Below, piece after piece: positions 26,681 through 35,325 of a stretch of 64,000 nt of DNA. Under the pieces are notes generated by a model. It did no database searches, was not told the origin of the DNA, and was given only the letters and a program-made list of their open reading frames with translations. Source of the stretch: PALSA-612 sp963776375 (GTDB taxonomy: Bacteria > Actinomycetota > Thermoleophilia > Gaiellales > Gaiellaceae); contig CAVZMF010000003.1 of the NCBI GenBank assembly GCA_963776375.1, positions 85,841 to 149,840 of the forward strand, written 5' to 3'. Both the position numbers and the translations under genes were made by a program. Position 1 is the stretch's first letter. Every line of letters begins with the position of its first letter.

Positions 26681-26770
26681 GGCCCCCTTCCCTGAGCGGC
26701 GCTCACAGAGCCGTAGCGGCCGACGCCGGTCAAACCGGCATCGGCGGCGGGTGGAGAGCTCGGGGCTTCG

Positions 26771-27685
26771 CTAGCTCGCTTCGTCTCCAGTTCGCGTGGG
26801 TTGTCTTCGCGCGTGGGGGTGCGCGTCGAAGTACGCGTCGCGGCGGCGCCTGTCCGTGACGTGCGTGTACAGCTCGGTCGTGGCCAGGTCGGCGTGGCCG
26901 AGCATCTCCTGGACGGAGCGCAGGTCGGCGCCGCCCTCGAGCAGGTGCGTTGCGAAGGAGTGGCGGAGGAGGTGCGGATGGACGCGCTCGGGCTCGAGAC
27001 CCGCCTTCTCTGCGAGCCGGCGCAGGATCAGGAAGGCGCCCGCGCGGGTCAGCGGCCCGCCGCGCGAGTTGAGGAAGAGCTCCGGCCGGTGACGCCGGTC
27101 GAGGAAAGGCCGCCCGCGGACCTGGTAGCGGCGCAGCGCCTCGACCGCGCGGCGGCCGATAGGCACGACGCGCTCCTTCCCGCCCTTGCCCACGCAGCGG
27201 ACGAGCCGCTCGTCGAGGTCGACGGCCGCCCGCTCGAGGCCGACCGCCTCGCTCACGCGCAGGCCGGCGCCGTAGAGCAGTTCGACGAGCGCGCCGTCGC
27301 GGAAGGCCCGCGGCGTCGTCCCGTTGGCGGCCTCGATCAGGCGCTCGGCCTCACCGGCCGAGAGTGTGCGCGGCAGCTTGCGCGCGCGGCGGGGCGAGGC
27401 GATCCCGGCGGCCGGGTTGTCCTCGCGTGCGCCGACGAGCGTCTGGTGGCGGTAGAACGAGCGCAGGGCGGCCAGCCGGCGCGCGATCGTCGCGTTCGCC
27501 CGGCCGGCGGAGCGGAGGCCGGCGAGGTAGCTCTCGATCTCCTCGGTGGTCGCGTCCGAGACCGGTCGCCCGAGTGAGCGGCGGAAGTCCTCGAGGTCGC
27601 GCCGGTAGCTCTCGACCGTGCGCGGCGAAAGTCGGGCGCGGGAGACGGCGAGGAAGCTCTCGACGGCGGGGTCCGGCGAGCTCAC
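26771..27685 (-). CDS. xerD: Tyrosine recombinase XerD-like
   Basis: A 304-residue protein from ATG 27685. The N-terminal SAM-like core-binding domain (LSPRTVESYRRDLEDFRR) is followed by the catalytic domain. The catalytic set is complete: R in GAGLRVSEAVGL, K in GKGGKERVVPIG, H-R in HPHLLRHSFATHLLEGG, the histidine in LGHADLATTELY and the nucleophilic tyrosine in ELYTHVT. XerC/XerD resolve chromosome dimers at dif. It overlaps the DUF1461 gene upstream by four bases and belongs to a three-gene operon with a second recombinase. Which of the two is XerD is my judgement; this one is the closer to full XerD length. Confidence 0.9.
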   Translation of the reverse strand: MSSPDPAVESFLAVSRARLSPRTVESYRRDLEDFRRSLGRPVSDATTEEIESYLAGLRSAGRANATIARRLAALRSFYRHQTLVGAREDNPAAGIASPRRARKLPRTLSAGEAERLIEAANGTTPRAFRDGALVELLYGAGLRVSEAVGLERAAVDLDERLVRCVGKGGKERVVPIGRRAVEALRRYQVRGRPFLDRRHRPELFLNSRGGPLTRAGAFLILRRLAEKAGLEPERVHPHLLRHSFATHLLEGGADLRSVQEMLGHADLATTELYTHVTDRRRRDAYFDAHPHARRQPTRTGDEAS

Positions 27686-28398
27686 GCCGCAGGTTTCGCG
27701 ACGAGTCTCGTCCTTCCCTGCGTTCGCCGCTCCCAGGCGCCCGCAACGAACCAGAGCGCCGCGGCCTGGACGACGGCGAGCACGCCGAGGACGACGGCCG
27801 TGTCGATCCAGAACCGGTCGGGATAGAGACGGCGCAGCGTGTCGGTGTCGTCGAAGCGCCAGCTCGACCCGCCGAAGAAGGCCAGGTGGAAGGGCGTCGA
27901 GAACGCGGGCCAGTAGACGACGGCGAGCACGCCGACGAGCGCGGCGAGCCCGAGCGTCAGCAGCGCGCCGAGCCTGAGCGCCCGCGGCACGAGCGAGCGG
28001 CGCGTCGGCCGGAAGGCGAGGCCGACGGCGAGCGCGGCGATCACGACCGCGGCTGCGATCTGGAGCGTGTACAGCCGGCCGAGCAGCGTGCGGACGTCGC
28101 TCATGTGCCGGATCTCCCGCGCCGTGAACGCGGGCGTGCCGTCTGGCAGGCGCGCGCGGCGGAGCAGCGCCAGCCCGTCCCGCTCGTCGGGCCGGATCGA
28201 GTGCAGGCCGGTCAGCGCCAGCGCCGTGCGCTGCTCCTTCGCCAGGCCGAGGTCGTCCCGCGGGACGCCGCCGTGCTCGTAGACGGCGCGCACGTACCAG
28301 TCGCCGGTCACGACGCGGAGGCCGTCGGCGAGGAGGATCGCCGGCACGGTCACGGCGATCGCGACGAGAAGCGCAAGGGGTACGAGCCTGCTCATCAC
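27682..28398 (-). CDS. DUF1461/TIGR01906 family integral membrane protein
   Basis: A 238-residue protein with an N-terminal hydrophobic helix (LVPLALLVAIAVTVPAILLA), a long extracytoplasmic loop with a conserved-looking REIRHMSDVRTLLGRLYTLQ, and three further helices. The layout matches the TIGR01906/DUF1461 membrane family, whose role is unknown. It is sandwiched between two tyrosine recombinase genes, overlapping both by ATGA. The C-terminal Arg-rich tail is cytoplasmic by the positive-inside rule. No link between this family and recombination is known to me, so the arrangement may reflect co-transcription only. Confidence 0.82.
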   Translation of the reverse strand: MMSRLVPLALLVAIAVTVPAILLADGLRVVTGDWYVRAVYEHGGVPRDDLGLAKEQRTALALTGLHSIRPDERDGLALLRRARLPDGTPAFTAREIRHMSDVRTLLGRLYTLQIAAAVVIAALAVGLAFRPTRRSLVPRALRLGALLTLGLAALVGVLAVVYWPAFSTPFHLAFFGGSSWRFDDTDTLRRLYPDRFWIDTAVVLGVLAVVQAAALWFVAGAWERRTQGRTRLVAKPAA

Positions 28399-29231
28399 GA
28401 CCGAGGATGCGCGCGGTCGTACACCCGGCGCAAGCGGCGGCCGTCGACGTGGCTGTAGACCTGCGTCGTCGACAGGGAGCTGTGGCCGAGCAGCTCCTGG
28501 ATCACGCGCAGGTCGGCGCCGCCCTCGAGCAGGTGCGTCGCGAAGGCATGGCGCAGGCTGTGCGGGTGCGGCACGAGCCGGCGCAGCGTGCTCGTGTCCA
28601 GGCGCCGGCCGCGGGCGGAGAGGAAGAGCGCGTTCTCCGCGCCGGTGACGAGCCCGGGCCGGCCGTCGCGCAGGTAGAGGCCGACCCGGTAGGCGGCCTC
28701 CTCGCCGAGCGGGACGACGCGCTCCTTCTCGCCTTTGCCGCGGACGTGCACCGTCTCGGCGTCGAAGTCGACGTCGGCGAGGTCGAGCCCGACGGCCTCG
28801 TGACTCCGCAGACCGGCCGAGTAGACGAGCTCGACGAGCGCGCGGTTGCGGAGCTGGAGCGGCTCGTCGCCCGACAGCGCGGCGAGCGTGCGCTCGAGCT
28901 CGGGCAGCTTGGGCGCCTGCGGCAGCCGGCGCGGGCGGCGCGGCGAGAGCTGCACGTCGGGCACGTGCTCGGCGCCGAGTGCGAAGCGGATCAGCGAGCT
29001 GGCGGAGGCGAGCCTGCGCGCGATCGTCGCCGGCGCCAGGCGGCGAGGCCGGCCTCGGCCCAGCTCCGCTGCGTAGTCGGAAAGCAACCGGGCGTCGACG
29101 TCGTCGAGCGCCGCGCCGCGCGCTTCGAGCCAGTTCGCGAACGGCTCGAGGTCGAAGCGGTACGCGCGACGGGTCGCCTCACCGAGCCCCGGCGAGGCGA
29201 GGAAGCGCTCGATCGCAGGGCGCGCCTGCAT
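28395..29231 (-). CDS. xerC: Tyrosine recombinase XerC-like
   Basis: I start at ATG 29231 (MQARPAIERFLASPGLGE), 278 residues; the longer open frame upstream is out-of-family. Catalytic residues: R in SAGLRSHEAVGL, K in GKGEKERVVPLG, H-R in HPHSLRHAFATHLLEGG, the histidine in LGHSSLSTTQVY and the tyrosine in QVYSHVD. The stretch between the segment LFLSARGRRLDTSTLRRLV and the HxxR motif is shorter than in typical XerC by roughly eight to ten residues. It forms an operon with DUF1461 and xerD. Together the two recombinases probably act at a dif site, which I did not find in the window. Confidence 0.88.
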   Translation of the reverse strand: MQARPAIERFLASPGLGEATRRAYRFDLEPFANWLEARGAALDDVDARLLSDYAAELGRGRPRRLAPATIARRLASASSLIRFALGAEHVPDVQLSPRRPRRLPQAPKLPELERTLAALSGDEPLQLRNRALVELVYSAGLRSHEAVGLDLADVDFDAETVHVRGKGEKERVVPLGEEAAYRVGLYLRDGRPGLVTGAENALFLSARGRRLDTSTLRRLVPHPHSLRHAFATHLLEGGADLRVIQELLGHSSLSTTQVYSHVDGRRLRRVYDRAHPRS

Positions 29232-29280
29232 GCGCTCATTGTTCGCGCCGAAGCTGTCGGAGCCTGCCCCGAGCGTCGCG

Positions 29281-29847
29281 CTAGGAGTCCGGGAGCTCGT
29301 CGCTGAGCAACGAGTAGAGCACGAAATCGACGCGGCGGCCCTGGCGCTCGTTGAAGCGCACCGAGCGCAGGACGCCCTCGCGGCGGAACCCGGCCGACTC
29401 GGCCACGCGCTGCGACGTGACGTTGCGCTGGTCGGCACGGAGCTGCAGGCGCTTCATGCCGCAGGTCGTGAGCGCCCAGCGTGCGGCCAGGCGGGTGGCG
29501 CGGGTGGCGACGCCCCGGCCGCGCGACTCGGGGCGAACCCAGTAGCCGACCTCGGCCACGCCGTGCTCGGTGTCGAGCCAGTGCAGCCCCACGGAGCCGA
29601 CGACCTCGCCCGTCGCCGCGTCGGTGACCGCGAAGGCGGCGTGCGTGCCGTCCTTCCAGCCGCGGCGCGTCATCGCCACGTAGGTTCGCGCGTCCGCCTC
29701 GCCGTACGGCTGTGGCACCTGGTCGAGCCACCAGGCGATGTCCTCGTCCTGACACGCGTTGACGATCGCGGGCACGTCGCGCTCCTGCCAGGGGCGGAGC
29801 GCGATCTCTCCGTCCGAGAGCGGCGGGGACGGGGGCTCGATCGGCAT
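29281..29847 (-). CDS. GNAT family acetyltransferase (RimJ/RimL type)
   Basis: I start at ATG 29847 (MPIEPPSPPLSDGEIALRPW), 188 residues. The acetyl-CoA site is GYWVRPESRGRGVATRATRL, preceded by GSVGLHWLD and followed by RLQLRADQRNVTSQRVAESA and the C-terminal GFRREGVLRSVRFNERQGRR. This is a full-length RimJ/RimL-type N-acetyltransferase. Its acceptor is unknown. It is divergent from the cysteine-repeat protein gene (34 bp between starts) and lies 49 bp upstream of xerC on the same strand. Confidence 0.88.
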   Translation of the reverse strand: MPIEPPSPPLSDGEIALRPWQERDVPAIVNACQDEDIAWWLDQVPQPYGEADARTYVAMTRRGWKDGTHAAFAVTDAATGEVVGSVGLHWLDTEHGVAEVGYWVRPESRGRGVATRATRLAARWALTTCGMKRLQLRADQRNVTSQRVAESAGFRREGVLRSVRFNERQGRRVDFVLYSLLSDELPDS

Positions 29848-29881
29848 CCGGCGACGATATCGGCGCGTACCATGGTCGGAG

Positions 29882-31096
29882 GTGACTCGGCGGCTCGTTC
29901 TGATCGGCGCCCTCGCCGCGGCTCTCGCGGCCGGCGGCATCGTCGCGGGCGTCGTGCTCGCGGCGGGCGGCTCGAGCACCTCCGCGCAGCAGCCGGCGCA
30001 GCAGCAGACGGGAACGCTCGACCTGCACCCGATCGCCGGCAACTTCAAGCCCGACGGGACGAAGCTCTCGGACTGCCGCGACCAGCGCTGCTACGAGCAG
30101 GCGTTCGGCAACGTCGCCTTCTACAAAGGCCCGAAGGCCGCGCTGGCGCTGTTCGCGAAGCAGATGGCGGCGAACAAGGCCGTCGAGGCGGGCTGCCACC
30201 GGATCGCGCACAAGATCGGCTCCGCCTCGCTCGTCCGCTACCACGGGAACATCCCGAAGGCGTTCGCGCAGGGTGGCTCGATCTGCTGGTCCGGCTACTA
30301 CCACGGCATCCTCGAGCGCGCCTTCTACGGCATCTCGACCGAGGCGGGCCTGATCAAGGCCGCGCGCCGCGTCTGCGCGAGCCCCGGGCTCCAGAGCAAC
30401 GAATGGCTCCTCTACCAGTGCGTGCACGGCCTCGGCCACGGCCTGATGATCTCGACCGGCTACGACCTGCCCTTTGCGCTGCGTGTCTGCGACAAGCTGG
30501 AGACGAGCTGGGACCAGACCTCCTGCACGGGCGGGGTCTACATGGAGAACGTGAACGCTGCGAACGGGACGTCGATCGGCTTCAAGACCCCGTGGGTGCG
30601 CGAGAACGACCTCGTCTACCCCTGCGACGCGGCCGTGGCCAGGGGGCACGAGCTCTACTGCTATCTGATGGTCACCTCGCGGATCCTGGCCGCCAACGGG
30701 TACGACTGGAAGGCGACCGCAAAGATCTGCTCGCAGGTCGCGGAGGCCTGGATCGCGACGTGCTTCCAGTCCTTCGGCCGCGACGCGGACGGGACGACGC
30801 GCCAGGATCCCGTGCAGGACAGGGAGCTCTGCAAGCTGGCCGGGAAGTGGGAAGGCGAGTGCGTCTACGGCGTCGTCCGCGACATGACCGCGAACTACGC
30901 CGGCGGCCGCCAGGCCTCGGGCTTCTGCCGGATCGTCGACGCGAGGCTCAAGGGCTACTGCTACCAGGGGCTGGGAACGGTCCTCGGGACGCTCCATCCC
31001 GAGACGGCCGGACGCCGCGCCGCGTGCGCGAGGTTCAGCCCGAAACGCTTCCTGGACGCGTGTCTGCGCGGCGCAGGGGTGCCGGTCACAGCCTAG
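29882..31096 (+). CDS. Exported protein with paired-cysteine helical repeats, unknown function
   Basis: A 404-residue protein from GTG 29882. Residues 4-28 are a hydrophobic signal/anchor (RLVLIGALAAALAAGG), followed by a Gln/Ser linker. The rest has 18 cysteines that fall into nine pairs. In most pairs a hydrophobic residue plus Cys is followed 10-15 residues later by another Cys, often with Gly three residues on. Examples are ICSQVAEAWIATCFQSFG, LCKLAGKWEGECVYGVV and FCRIVDARLKGYCYQGLG. Two segments are also rich in histidine: GCHRIAHKIG and CVHGLGHGLM. The pattern suggests stacked helical hairpins, each closed by a disulfide, outside the membrane. Possible metal or heme binding by the His motifs is speculative. 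I do not recognise the family. Confidence 0.8.
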   Translation: MTRRLVLIGALAAALAAGGIVAGVVLAAGGSSTSAQQPAQQQTGTLDLHPIAGNFKPDGTKLSDCRDQRCYEQAFGNVAFYKGPKAALALFAKQMAANKAVEAGCHRIAHKIGSASLVRYHGNIPKAFAQGGSICWSGYYHGILERAFYGISTEAGLIKAARRVCASPGLQSNEWLLYQCVHGLGHGLMISTGYDLPFALRVCDKLETSWDQTSCTGGVYMENVNAANGTSIGFKTPWVRENDLVYPCDAAVARGHELYCYLMVTSRILAANGYDWKATAKICSQVAEAWIATCFQSFGRDADGTTRQDPVQDRELCKLAGKWEGECVYGVVRDMTANYAGGRQASGFCRIVDARLKGYCYQGLGTVLGTLHPETAGRRAACARFSPKRFLDACLRGAGVPVTA

Positions 31097-31137
31097 AATC
31101 GGTCTTTCGGCCCCGTCTTCCCTGGGCCGACCACGTC

Positions 31138-32745
31138 ATGGCCACGACCACCGAGAGAGAGCTGCGCGGACCGGTCGGCCTCGCCGACCACGGGCTGACC
31201 CCGGTCGGCAGCGTGCACTGGAACCCGACGACGGCGCTGCTCTACACCCACGCGCTGAAGCGGGGCGAGGGCGTGCTCGCCGAGGGCGGGCCGCTCGTCG
31301 TCGACACCGGGCGCTTCACCGGCCGCTCGCCGAAGGACAAGTTCGTCGTCCGCGAGCCTGGATCCGAGGAGCGGATCTGGTGGGGCACCGTGAACCAGCC
31401 GCTCTCGGAGGAGCACTTCGAGGGCCTGCGCGAGAAGGTCGTCGCGCACCTCGACGGGCAGGAGCTGTACGTCGTCGACGCGTTCGCAGGCGCCGATGCC
31501 GCGCACCGGGTCGCGGTGCGCGTCGTCACGGGCCGGGCCTACCACGCGCTGTTCGCGAAGACGATGTTCATCGAGCCCACGGACGAGGAGCTGCGCGCGT
31601 TCCGCCCTCAGGCACTCGTGCTGCACGCGCCCGAGGTCGAGGCGGATTCGGAGGCCGACGGCACGCGCACCGGCACCTTCGTCGTTCTCCATCCGACGCG
31701 GACGGAGATCCTGGTCGGAGGCACCTTCTACGGCGGCGAGATCAAGAAGGGGATCTTCACGGTCATGAACGACCGACTCCCGCTCGAGGGCGTATTCCCC
31801 ATGCACTGCTCGGCCAACGTCGACGACGACGGGCGCGTGGCGATCTTCTTCGGCCTCTCGGGCACCGGCAAGACGACGCTCTCCGCCGACCCGAAGCGGC
31901 ACCTGATCGGCGACGACGAGCACGGCTGGGGGGACACGGGCGTGTTCAACGTCGAGGGCGGCTGCTACGCGAAGGTGATCCGGCTCTCGGCCGAGGCCGA
32001 GCCGCAGATCTTCGCGACGACGCGCCGCTTCGGCACCATCCTCGAGAACGTGGCCGTGGACGAGGGCGGCGTCCTCGACCTCGACGACGAGTCGAAGACC
32101 GAGAACACCCGCGCGGCCTACAAGCTCGAGGAGATCGCGAACGCGCTGCCCGCGAAGCGCGCCGGCCATCCGAGCTCCGTGGTCATGCTCACCGCGGACG
32201 CTTTCGGGATCCTGCCGCCGATCGCGCGGCTGGCCCGCGAGCAGGCGATGTTCTACTTCCTGTCCGGCTATACCGCCAAGGTCGCCGGGACGGAGATCGG
32301 CGTGACCGAGCCGCAGGCGACGTTCTCGACCTGCTTCGGCGCTCCCTTCCTGCCGCAGCCGCCGGCCGTCTACGCGCGCATGCTCGGCGAGAAGCTCGAC
32401 GAGCACCCGCACGCGACCGTCTGGCTCGTCAACACCGGCTGGACGGGCGGGCCGTTCGGCAGAGGGCACCGGATGCCGATCGCGGCGACGCGGGCCCTGC
32501 TCAGGGCGGCGCTCGACGAGGGCCTGCGGAGCGTCGAGTACCGGACGGATCCCGTCTTCGGCTTCGAGGTGCCGGTCAGCGTGCCGGGCGTCGATACGGC
32601 GCTGCTGGACCCGCGCTCGACCTGGGCCGATCCCGATGCCTACGACCGCAAGGCGGCCGAGCTGGCGCGGATGTTCCGCGACAACTTCGCCCAGTTCGAG
32701 GACACCGTGGACGACGCGGTGTCCGCCGCAGGGCCGCGCGCGTGA
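31138..32745 (+). CDS. pckA: Phosphoenolpyruvate carboxykinase (ATP)
   Basis: A 535-residue ATP-type PEPCK from ATG 31138. Motifs in order: substrate-binding GRFTGRSPKDKFVVRE, YGGEIKKGIFTVMN, Walker-type kinase loop FGLSGTGKTTLSADP, metal-binding LIGDDEHGWGD, FNVEGGCYAKVI, and the adenine-binding region LVNTGWTGGPFGRGHRMPI. It decarboxylates and phosphorylates oxaloacetate to PEP with ATP, linking the TCA cycle with gluconeogenesis. The length is normal and the gene intact. Its stop overlaps the GTG of the next gene (GTGA). The location among TCA genes suits an anaplerotic/cataplerotic role. Confidence 0.96.
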   Translation: MATTTERELRGPVGLADHGLTPVGSVHWNPTTALLYTHALKRGEGVLAEGGPLVVDTGRFTGRSPKDKFVVREPGSEERIWWGTVNQPLSEEHFEGLREKVVAHLDGQELYVVDAFAGADAAHRVAVRVVTGRAYHALFAKTMFIEPTDEELRAFRPQALVLHAPEVEADSEADGTRTGTFVVLHPTRTEILVGGTFYGGEIKKGIFTVMNDRLPLEGVFPMHCSANVDDDGRVAIFFGLSGTGKTTLSADPKRHLIGDDEHGWGDTGVFNVEGGCYAKVIRLSAEAEPQIFATTRRFGTILENVAVDEGGVLDLDDESKTENTRAAYKLEEIANALPAKRAGHPSSVVMLTADAFGILPPIARLAREQAMFYFLSGYTAKVAGTEIGVTEPQATFSTCFGAPFLPQPPAVYARMLGEKLDEHPHATVWLVNTGWTGGPFGRGHRMPIAATRALLRAALDEGLRSVEYRTDPVFGFEVPVSVPGVDTALLDPRSTWADPDAYDRKAAELARMFRDNFAQFEDTVDDAVSAAGPRA

Positions 32746-33606
32746 TCCCCGACGCGCCCTGGCGCGTCGTGATCGTCTCCCAGATTCCGAGGATGGCTGT
32801 GGGCTATGCGGAGCTCGTGCGCGAGCTCGGCCACGAGCCGGTCGCGCACCTGGCGGCGCGGTTCCCGGCTCGATTCGACAGCCCTCGTGCGCGGCACTTC
32901 GCGGCCGGCCTCTTGCTCGAGGGGCCGCAGGAGCTGGATCTCGTCTACCCCGCAGGGAGGGACCGCATCGCGCCCCTGCTGCGCTTCTACGAGCCCGATC
33001 TCCTGCTCTGCACCGCGTTCCCGTGGCGCCTTCCCGCCGACGCGCTCGCGGTGCCGCGGATCGCCTGCGTCAACGGCCACCCCTCCCTCCTGCCGAAGTA
33101 CCGCGGCCCGACGCCGATGGGCTGGGCGGTGCGCAACGGCGAGACCGAGATCGGCATGACCTTCCACGTCATGGACGAGACCTTCGACACCGGCGGGATC
33201 CTGGCCCAGAAGGCGGTGCCGCTCGACGACGAGGAAGGCATGGACACGCTGCTGGCCGAAGCTCGGCGCCGCGGCGGCCGAGCTCCTGCCCGTCGTGTTC
33301 GAGCGGCTCGCACGCGGCGACACGGGGGAGCCGCAGGAGGGCGGTGAGTACCAGAGCCTGTTCGACGACGACTACGCCTTCGTCGACACCGCGCAGACCG
33401 CCGCGGAGGTGCACACGCAGGTCCGGGCGTGGCGGCTCTCGCCAATCGGCAAGAACGAGCGCGGGCCGATCCTCGAGCTCGACGGCGAGCGCGTCCGGAT
33501 CCTGAGGTCGTCGCTGACCGAGGTTGAGGGCGCCGAGCGACTCGACTGCGCGGACGCGCCGCTCTGGATCGTCGAGACCGAGCCCGCAGACGCGCCGCCG
33601 CAGTGA
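32742..33606 (+). CDS. Formyltransferase-fold protein (Fmt/ArnA-like), one frameshift
   Basis: From GTG 32742, overlapping the pckA stop. The formyl-transfer core is present: the asparagine and histidine in CVNGHPSLLPKYRGPTPMGW and the aspartate in MDETFDTGGILAQ, the N-H-D triad of 10-formyltetrahydrofolate-dependent enzymes. Near 33258 one inserted base shifts the frame; the continuation LGAAAAELLPVVFERLARGD leads into a C-terminal OB-like domain (KNERGPILELDGERVRILRS). About 288 residues in total. It could be a second methionyl-tRNA formyltransferase, or a sugar- or amino acid-modifying formyltransferase. Location between pckA and sdhA gives no clear hint. Confidence 0.8.
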
Positions 33607-33642
33607 AGCGCCTGCCTCCTCGATTCGTGTAGCTTCAAAGCG

Positions 33643-35325
33643 GTGGAAGCGAAGCACGACGTTCTCGTGGTCGGGGCGGGCCTCGCAGGCATGCGCGCCG
33701 CCATCGAGGCGTTCGACGCCGGCGCCGACGTCGCGCTGATCTCCAAGATCCATCCCGTGCGCAGCCACTCCGGCGCGGCCGAGGGCGGGATCAATGCGGC
33801 GCTCGGGAACGCCTCGGAGGACAATCCCGAGCTGCACGCGTTCGACACCGTCAAGGGCTCGGACTACCTGGGCGACCAGGACGCGATCCAGATCCTCTGT
33901 GACGAGGCGCCCGGCGACGTCTACCAGCTCGAGCACTGGGGTGCCGTCTTCTCGCGCACCGAGGACGGACGGATCGCGCAGCGCCCGTTCGGTGCCGCAG
34001 GCGAGCCGCGCACCGCCTACGCCGCCGACATCACCGGCCATGTGCTCGTCCAGGTGCTCTACGAGCAGGTGATGAAGCGCGACCTCACGGTCTACGAGGA
34101 GTGGTTCGCGTGGAGGCTCGTCGAGGAGGCCGGCCGCTGCCAGGGCGTCATCTGCTGGGACCTGCTCGACGGCGGCCTGAAGACGATCGGCGCGAAGACC
34201 ACCATCCTCGCCACCGGCGGCGCGGGGCGGCTGTACACGGGGACGACGAACGCCTACTCCTGCACGGGCGACGGCATGGCGCTGGCGCTGCGCGTCGGCG
34301 TGCCGCTCAAGGACATGGAGATGATGCAGTTCCACCCGACGACGCTCGCGCCCTCGGGCGTGCTGATCACCGAGGGCTGCCGCGGGGAGGGCGCCTACCT
34401 GCTCAACTCCGAGGGCGATCGCTTCCTCAAGGACTACGCGCCGAACGCGATGGAGCTCGCTTCCCGCGACGTGATCTCGCGCGCGGAGCAGACCGAGATC
34501 GACCAGGGCCGCGGGGTCGACGGCAACGTGCTCCTCGACCTGCGCCACCTCGGCGCCGAAAAGATCCTCGAGCGCCTGCACGGCACGCGCGAGCTGTCGA
34601 TGACCTTCGCCGGCGTCGACCCGATCGACGAGCCGATCCCCGTGCGCCCGGGCGCCCACTACCACATGGGCGGCGTGGACACGGACGTCTGGGGGCGGAC
34701 CGACCTCGAGGGTCTCTACGCCGCCGGCGAGTGCGCCTGCGTGTCCGTCCACGGCGCCAACCGGCTCGGCGGCAACGCCCTCATGGAGACGATCACCTAC
34801 GGCAAGCGCGCGGGCGCGCACGCGGCGGACTGGGCGCTGACGCACACGACCGTGAACGTTCCGGCGAGCGCGCAGGCCGATGCCGCGCGCGAGCTAAAGG
34901 AGCTCCTCGGCCGACAGGACGGCGAGCGACCGTGGTCGATCCGCGACGAGCTGGCCGGGACGATGCACGAGAACTTCGGCGTCTTCCGCCGCGAGGACCA
35001 GATGCTCCGCCAGGGGGAGATCGTCGCCGAGCTCCGCAGCCGATACGAGAGCGTGGTGGTCGACGACAAGGGCGACGTCTTCAACACCGACCTCACGCAG
35101 GCGCTCGAGCTCGGGTTCCTGCTCGAGCTCGCCGACTGCATGGTCGTCTCGGGCCTCGCGCGGAAGGAGAGCCGCGGAGCGCATGCCCGGCCGTACGATT
35201 ACCCTGATCGGGACGACGAGAACTTCATGAAGCACACCATCGTCCGTTCCGTGGACGGTGAGCCGGCCCTCGAGTGGCGGCCGGTGACCATGACGAAATG
35301 GCAACCCCAGGAGAGGAAGTACTGA
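33643..35325 (+). CDS. sdhA: Succinate dehydrogenase/fumarate reductase flavoprotein subunit
   Basis: A 560-residue flavoprotein from GTG 33643. The N-terminal FAD loop is VLVVGAGLAGMRAA. The FAD-linking histidine lies in VRSHSGAAEGGINAALGN. The active-site elements are FHPTTL, TEGCRGEGAYLLNSEGDRFL, the arginine in SRDVISRAEQTEID, and HYHMGGVDTD, then GECACVSVHGANRLGGN. It is of the SdhA/FrdA type, oxidising succinate or reducing fumarate. It begins an operon with an exported protein, SdhB and an SdhE-type CCG protein. Direction in vivo cannot be read from the sequence. Confidence 0.95.
   Translation: MEAKHDVLVVGAGLAGMRAAIEAFDAGADVALISKIHPVRSHSGAAEGGINAALGNASEDNPELHAFDTVKGSDYLGDQDAIQILCDEAPGDVYQLEHWGAVFSRTEDGRIAQRPFGAAGEPRTAYAADITGHVLVQVLYEQVMKRDLTVYEEWFAWRLVEEAGRCQGVICWDLLDGGLKTIGAKTTILATGGAGRLYTGTTNAYSCTGDGMALALRVGVPLKDMEMMQFHPTTLAPSGVLITEGCRGEGAYLLNSEGDRFLKDYAPNAMELASRDVISRAEQTEIDQGRGVDGNVLLDLRHLGAEKILERLHGTRELSMTFAGVDPIDEPIPVRPGAHYHMGGVDTDVWGRTDLEGLYAAGECACVSVHGANRLGGNALMETITYGKRAGAHAADWALTHTTVNVPASAQADAARELKELLGRQDGERPWSIRDELAGTMHENFGVFRREDQMLRQGEIVAELRSRYESVVVDDKGDVFNTDLTQALELGFLLELADCMVVSGLARKESRGAHARPYDYPDRDDENFMKHTIVRSVDGEPALEWRPVTMTKWQPQERKY

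Noticed and set aside
29230..32745. A single 1171-codon frame joining the GNAT region and pckA
   Set aside because: Only the part from 31,138 is pckA; the upstream part is antisense or out of frame to the acetyltransferase and Cys-repeat genes.
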